From: a bacterium
GTDB taxonomy: Bacteria > Patescibacteriota > Minisyncoccia > Moranbacterales > UBA2206
DNA length: 7,278 nucleotides
Direction of reading: 5' to 3'
Assembly (NCBI GenBank): GCA_021779205.1
Contig: JAJYBE010000044.1
Coordinates: 1-7,278 of the forward strand
Shown: positions 5,267 to 7,278 of the stretch, piece by piece
Layout: every line of letters begins with the position of its first letter
Position numbering within the stretch: the stretch's first letter is position 1
Notes under the pieces: model-generated
Databases searched by the model: none
Seen by the model: only the letters and a program-made list of their open reading frames with translations
Told to the model about the DNA's origin: nothing
Position numbers and translations under genes: made by a program

Positions 5267-7170
5267 TAATAAAATGTATTTAATGAAATGCCGGTATAAT
5301 AATATTTTAAAATTCTTTGATAATCCCATTTGTATGAATCATCAGCTAGATTCAATGATCCATGCGCGATAAGCCCAACCATATGATTACCGCTTGGAAG
5401 AGTTGATCCGAGATATTTTCCATAAGGATCGGAAACAGATTGACACCAAGGATACTCCGTTGAACCCCAAACTTCCTCATAGCTTCGCGTTCTGCCATCG
5501 GAATATGAGCTGTATGGTGTTAATGCGACATCACCGGAATAGCCGACAATTATTCCGCGCGTCGCCTGCGCCGCTGTTTTGATGTTCGAATACTGCGCCT
5601 CCCAATCATAGCCGTTATAGACTTGCGATCCGGAATCACTTCTGATTTTGAAGCCGTATGGCGCATATTTTGTGGCGTATTTGACATACCAATAACCATA
5701 AGTGCGAAAAATTGTAGTCATAACTTTAGTGTGTTCAATCGGACCGGTTCCAGTCAATTCTCCCGCTCCCCAGACATACTGCTCCAAGGGCAAAATATTT
5801 ATCACCCAAATTTGAGTTACGGTATTGCCCGTATTTCCTCCATAAATATCCGGTCCGCGATAATATTGCACTTTAATTTTGTCGCGATAGTGATCCAAGC
5901 TCGAGCCCGGTCGATGCACATCAAAAATCAGAGAAGTGTTATCTCCATCAACCGCATCAAATGTTACATTGGAATAAGTCGAGGTGTCGGAAATCGAACC
6001 GGAAATATCCAAATTGCCATTATCCCTATAGCTGACATAAGTCGCCGAATTGGCATTGACTTGCCCAAGCACATTTCCATTTGCGTCTTTAATATTATAA
6101 TTTTTATTAGCGGTGATTTCAAAAGGAGAGTTTTGAATATCCGTTTTGGAGAAATACCACAAACCGACGGAAATATCCGGACCAAGCGGTGAAAGAATAA
6201 GATAATTTTTTTCATCTTCGGAAATGGTATAAAAATGATCTCCGGTAGCCGAATTAAAAAAACGATAAACCGGAGATGAGCCGGAAACTTGCGAAGCGTA
6301 GGCATAAAAAGCCACGCCTTCGGAGGCATAACCCGATTGTGAATTATTTGCCAAAGCGTTTTTTTCATCTTCGGAAATGGTATAAAAATGATCGCCGGTA
6401 GTTGAATTATACAACCGATAAACCGGAACTGACCCTGACGCTTGAGTATTATTAGCATAAAAAGCCACGCCTTCCGGAAGATAGTTGCCTTGGGTATTTT
6501 TTACTATATTAGTTTTTTCATCTTCGGAAATGGTATAAAAATGATCGCCGGTTTTGGCATTATAGAAACGATAAACCGGAGTGACTGAAATTTTATTTTT
6601 TTCATCTTCGGAAATTGTATAAAAATGATCGTTGGTTAGTGAATCATACAACCGATAAATTGGCGATGCCCCATTTATTTGGGAAGAATAGGCATAAAAA
6701 GCCACGCCTTCGCTTTGAAATCCCCATTGCGTGTTGTTAACAAGCAAATTTTTTTCATCTTCGGAAATGGTATAAAAATGTTTATTAGTAGTTGGATTAA
6801 CAAAACGATAAACAGGCGATGAACCGGAAACCTGTGTTGCAAAGGCATAATAAACCACATCCTCCAAGGAATATCCCGATTGCGCATTATTCACCAAAGA
6901 ATTTTTTTCATCTTCGGAGGCGGTATAGAAATGATCGCCGGTTGTTGCGTTATAGAATCGATAAATTGGAGTCGAGCCGGAAACTTGACTGTTTTCAGCA
7001 TAGAAGCCAGTCCCCTCAAGAACATAACCGGAAGAATTTTTTTGCGCATAAAAAGCCGTTCCCTCATCTTGATATCCACTACCGGCAAAAGCACTTTTTT
7101 GACCAGTTAAAAAAAGAAATGCAAAAATTCCCCAAAACAAAATACTTTTTTTATTATCTTTTATATTCAC
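5266..7170 (-). CDS. secreted protein: DUF5648-type repeats plus divergent SpoIID/LytB domain
   Basis: The 634-residue product begins with a clear signal peptide: basic NIKDNKK, a hydrophobic core, and cleavage after SAFA (about residue 29). Two half-units with EGTAFYA/EGTGFYA (about 33-60) lead into six tandem repeats (68 to about 323). Each repeat reads PVYRFYN, GDHFYTISEDEKN, then GY-xx-EGVAFYA, matching DUF5648. The rest (about 329-629) is a divergent SpoIID/LytB domain, the peptidoglycan lytic transglycosylase fold that cuts denuded glycan strands. Its signs are YYRGPD (457-462 before renumbering), INILPLEQYVWGAGEL with the candidate catalytic Glu at 471, IFRTYGYWY, SDGRT, NHMVGL with His596, and a terminal ILKYYYTGI. 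Spore formation is not implied. I start at the GTG at 7170 because the in-frame TTG at 7233 lies inside the promoter. The cysteine-rich anchored protein follows. Repeats probably bind wall or surface glycan; this is inference. Confidence 0.85.
   Translation of the reverse strand: MNIKDNKKSILFWGIFAFLFLTGQKSAFAGSGYQDEGTAFYAQKNSSGYVLEGTGFYAENSQVSGSTPIYRFYNATTGDHFYTASEDEKNSLVNNAQSGYSLEDVVYYAFATQVSGSSPVYRFVNPTTNKHFYTISEDEKNLLVNNTQWGFQSEGVAFYAYSSQINGASPIYRLYDSLTNDHFYTISEDEKNKISVTPVYRFYNAKTGDHFYTISEDEKTNIVKNTQGNYLPEGVAFYANNTQASGSVPVYRLYNSTTGDHFYTISEDEKNALANNSQSGYASEGVAFYAYASQVSGSSPVYRFFNSATGDHFYTISEDEKNYLILSPLGPDISVGLWYFSKTDIQNSPFEITANKNYNIKDANGNVLGQVNANSATYVSYRDNGNLDISGSISDTSTYSNVTFDAVDGDNTSLIFDVHRPGSSLDHYRDKIKVQYYRGPDIYGGNTGNTVTQIWVINILPLEQYVWGAGELTGTGPIEHTKVMTTIFRTYGYWYVKYATKYAPYGFKIRSDSGSQVYNGYDWEAQYSNIKTAAQATRGIIVGYSGDVALTPYSSYSDGRTRSYEEVWGSTEYPWCQSVSDPYGKYLGSTLPSGNHMVGLIAHGSLNLADDSYKWDYQRILKYYYTGISLNTFY
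6202..6969 (-). repeat. six tandem DUF5648-type coding repeats, 153-bp period, one unit short
   Basis: Units run, in coding order, at 6817-6969, 6664-6816, 6580-6663, 6427-6579, 6274-6426 and a partial last unit at 6202-6273. A conserved block encoding HFYTISEDE (27 bp, plus strand starting ttcatcttcgg) begins at 6211, 6364, 6517, 6601, 6754 and 6907. Four steps are exactly 153 bp and one is 84 bp, so the third unit lacks 69 bp (23 codons) in frame. The block is nearly identical in units 2 to 6, while the first unit has drifted (TASEDEK). The array is protein-coding, not a CRISPR or an intergenic satellite. Confidence 0.9.
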
Positions 7171-7195
7171 GCTTTTATTTGAATAGTAAAAATAT

Positions 7196-7224
7196 TTCAG
7201 ATTTATTGTAGCATTTTTTATAAT
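7196..7224 (+). promoter_or_regulatory. possible divergent promoter reading off the right edge
   Basis: On the plus strand TTCAGA (7196-7201, four of six) and a perfect TATAAT (7219-7224) are separated by 17 bases. They interleave with the leftward promoter of the SpoIID-repeat gene. No plus-strand start codon with a useful frame is visible in the remaining 54 bases, so the target would lie beyond the window. The DNA is very AT-rich, so chance matches are likely. The rest of the right edge (7234-7278) shows no gene. Confidence 0.25.
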
Positions 7225-7233
7225 CAATTGCAA
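7205..7233 (-). promoter_or_regulatory. promoter of the SpoIID-repeat / cysteine-rich gene pair
   Basis: On the minus strand TTGCAA (7228-7233, four of six -35 bases) is 17 bases from TACAAT (7205-7210, five of six -10 bases). The -10 carries an extended TGC directly upstream. Transcription should begin near 7198, leaving about 28 bases before the GTG start at 7170. This leader holds no Shine-Dalgarno. The -35 region overlaps nested palindromes (AATTGCAATT, CAATTAATTG at 7231-7240) that could serve as an operator. Confidence 0.6.
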
Positions 7234-7278
7234 TTAATTGTTGAGCTTAATAATAAAAAAATAAATACTTTGAAAAAT

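Noticed and set aside
5295..5300. Perfect TATAAT on the plus strand
   Set aside because: It lies in the codons for the KYYYTG end of the SpoIID domain, points toward no plus-strand gene and is expected from Tyr codons.
5255..5329. Start at 5329 for the cysteine-rich protein
   Set aside because: It overlaps the end of the SpoIID-repeat gene, and the ATG at 5254 gives a clean basic-plus-hydrophobic anchor.
5623..6192. Open plus-strand frame of 189 codons opposite the SpoIID-repeat gene
   Set aside because: It is antisense to a well-supported coding region, shows no recognisable motif, and is explained by codon bias of the real gene.
6202..6969. CRISPR-like periodic repeats
   Set aside because: The period is 153 bp, in frame, and each unit translates to a DUF5648-type repeat; no short repeat-spacer pattern exists.
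7171..7233. TTG at 7233 as start of the SpoIID-repeat gene
   Set aside because: The codon falls in the -35 box and would be untranscribed; the GTG at 7170 gives a standard signal peptide.
1..7278. tRNA, rRNA, riboswitch, insertion sequence or attachment site
   Set aside because: No cloverleaf-like GC stems, transposase motifs, terminal inverted repeats or long non-coding stretch were seen; the largest gene-free stretches are under 110 bp.

Overview
The window is about 7.3 kb of AT-rich, tightly packed bacterial DNA: seven genes are complete, and an eighth may begin at the left edge. Start codons are not preceded by Shine-Dalgarno sequences. Two genes have a -10 box placed so that transcription would start at or next to the ATG. 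Spacers are short or absent. The gene set includes a DPM1-like glycosyltransferase with a DUF2304 membrane partner, a Wzm-type permease, and a secreted protein joining DUF5648 repeats to a SpoIID domain. Together these suggest a Candidate Phyla Radiation (Patescibacteria, Parcubacteria-like) genome. That assignment is inference from style and gene content; the window holds no marker gene. TGA, TAA and TAG all serve as stops, so nothing points to a recoded TGA.

Left part (1-4636) is a cell-surface polysaccharide region. An AsnB-type glutamine-dependent amidotransferase reads leftward (53-1936). A 66-bp divergent spacer separates it from a rightward run: a DPM1-like GT2 glycosyltransferase (2003-2695), a small DUF2304 membrane protein (2713-3054), a second, WcaA-like GT2 glycosyltransferase (3058-3828) and an ABC-2 permease of the polysaccharide-export type (3851-4636). 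The permease has its own consensus -10 box six bases before its ATG. Its ATPase partner is not in the window.

Right part (4655-7233) is a leftward two-gene envelope unit. The promoter-proximal gene (5266-7170) encodes a secreted protein with six tandem DUF5648-type repeats, one shortened by exactly 69 bp, followed by a divergent SpoIID/LytB (peptidoglycan lytic transglycosylase) domain. Eleven bases later begins a membrane-anchored protein (4655-5254) with a long polar linker and an eight-cysteine C-terminal domain that contains a C-x3-C-x12-C-x3-C twin motif. The pair converges on the permease gene with only 18 bp between stop codons.

A reasonable reading is that the left genes build, modify and export a surface glycan, while the right pair acts on or binds the cell wall outside the membrane. 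The least familiar element is the SpoIID-repeat protein paired with the cysteine-rich anchored protein.
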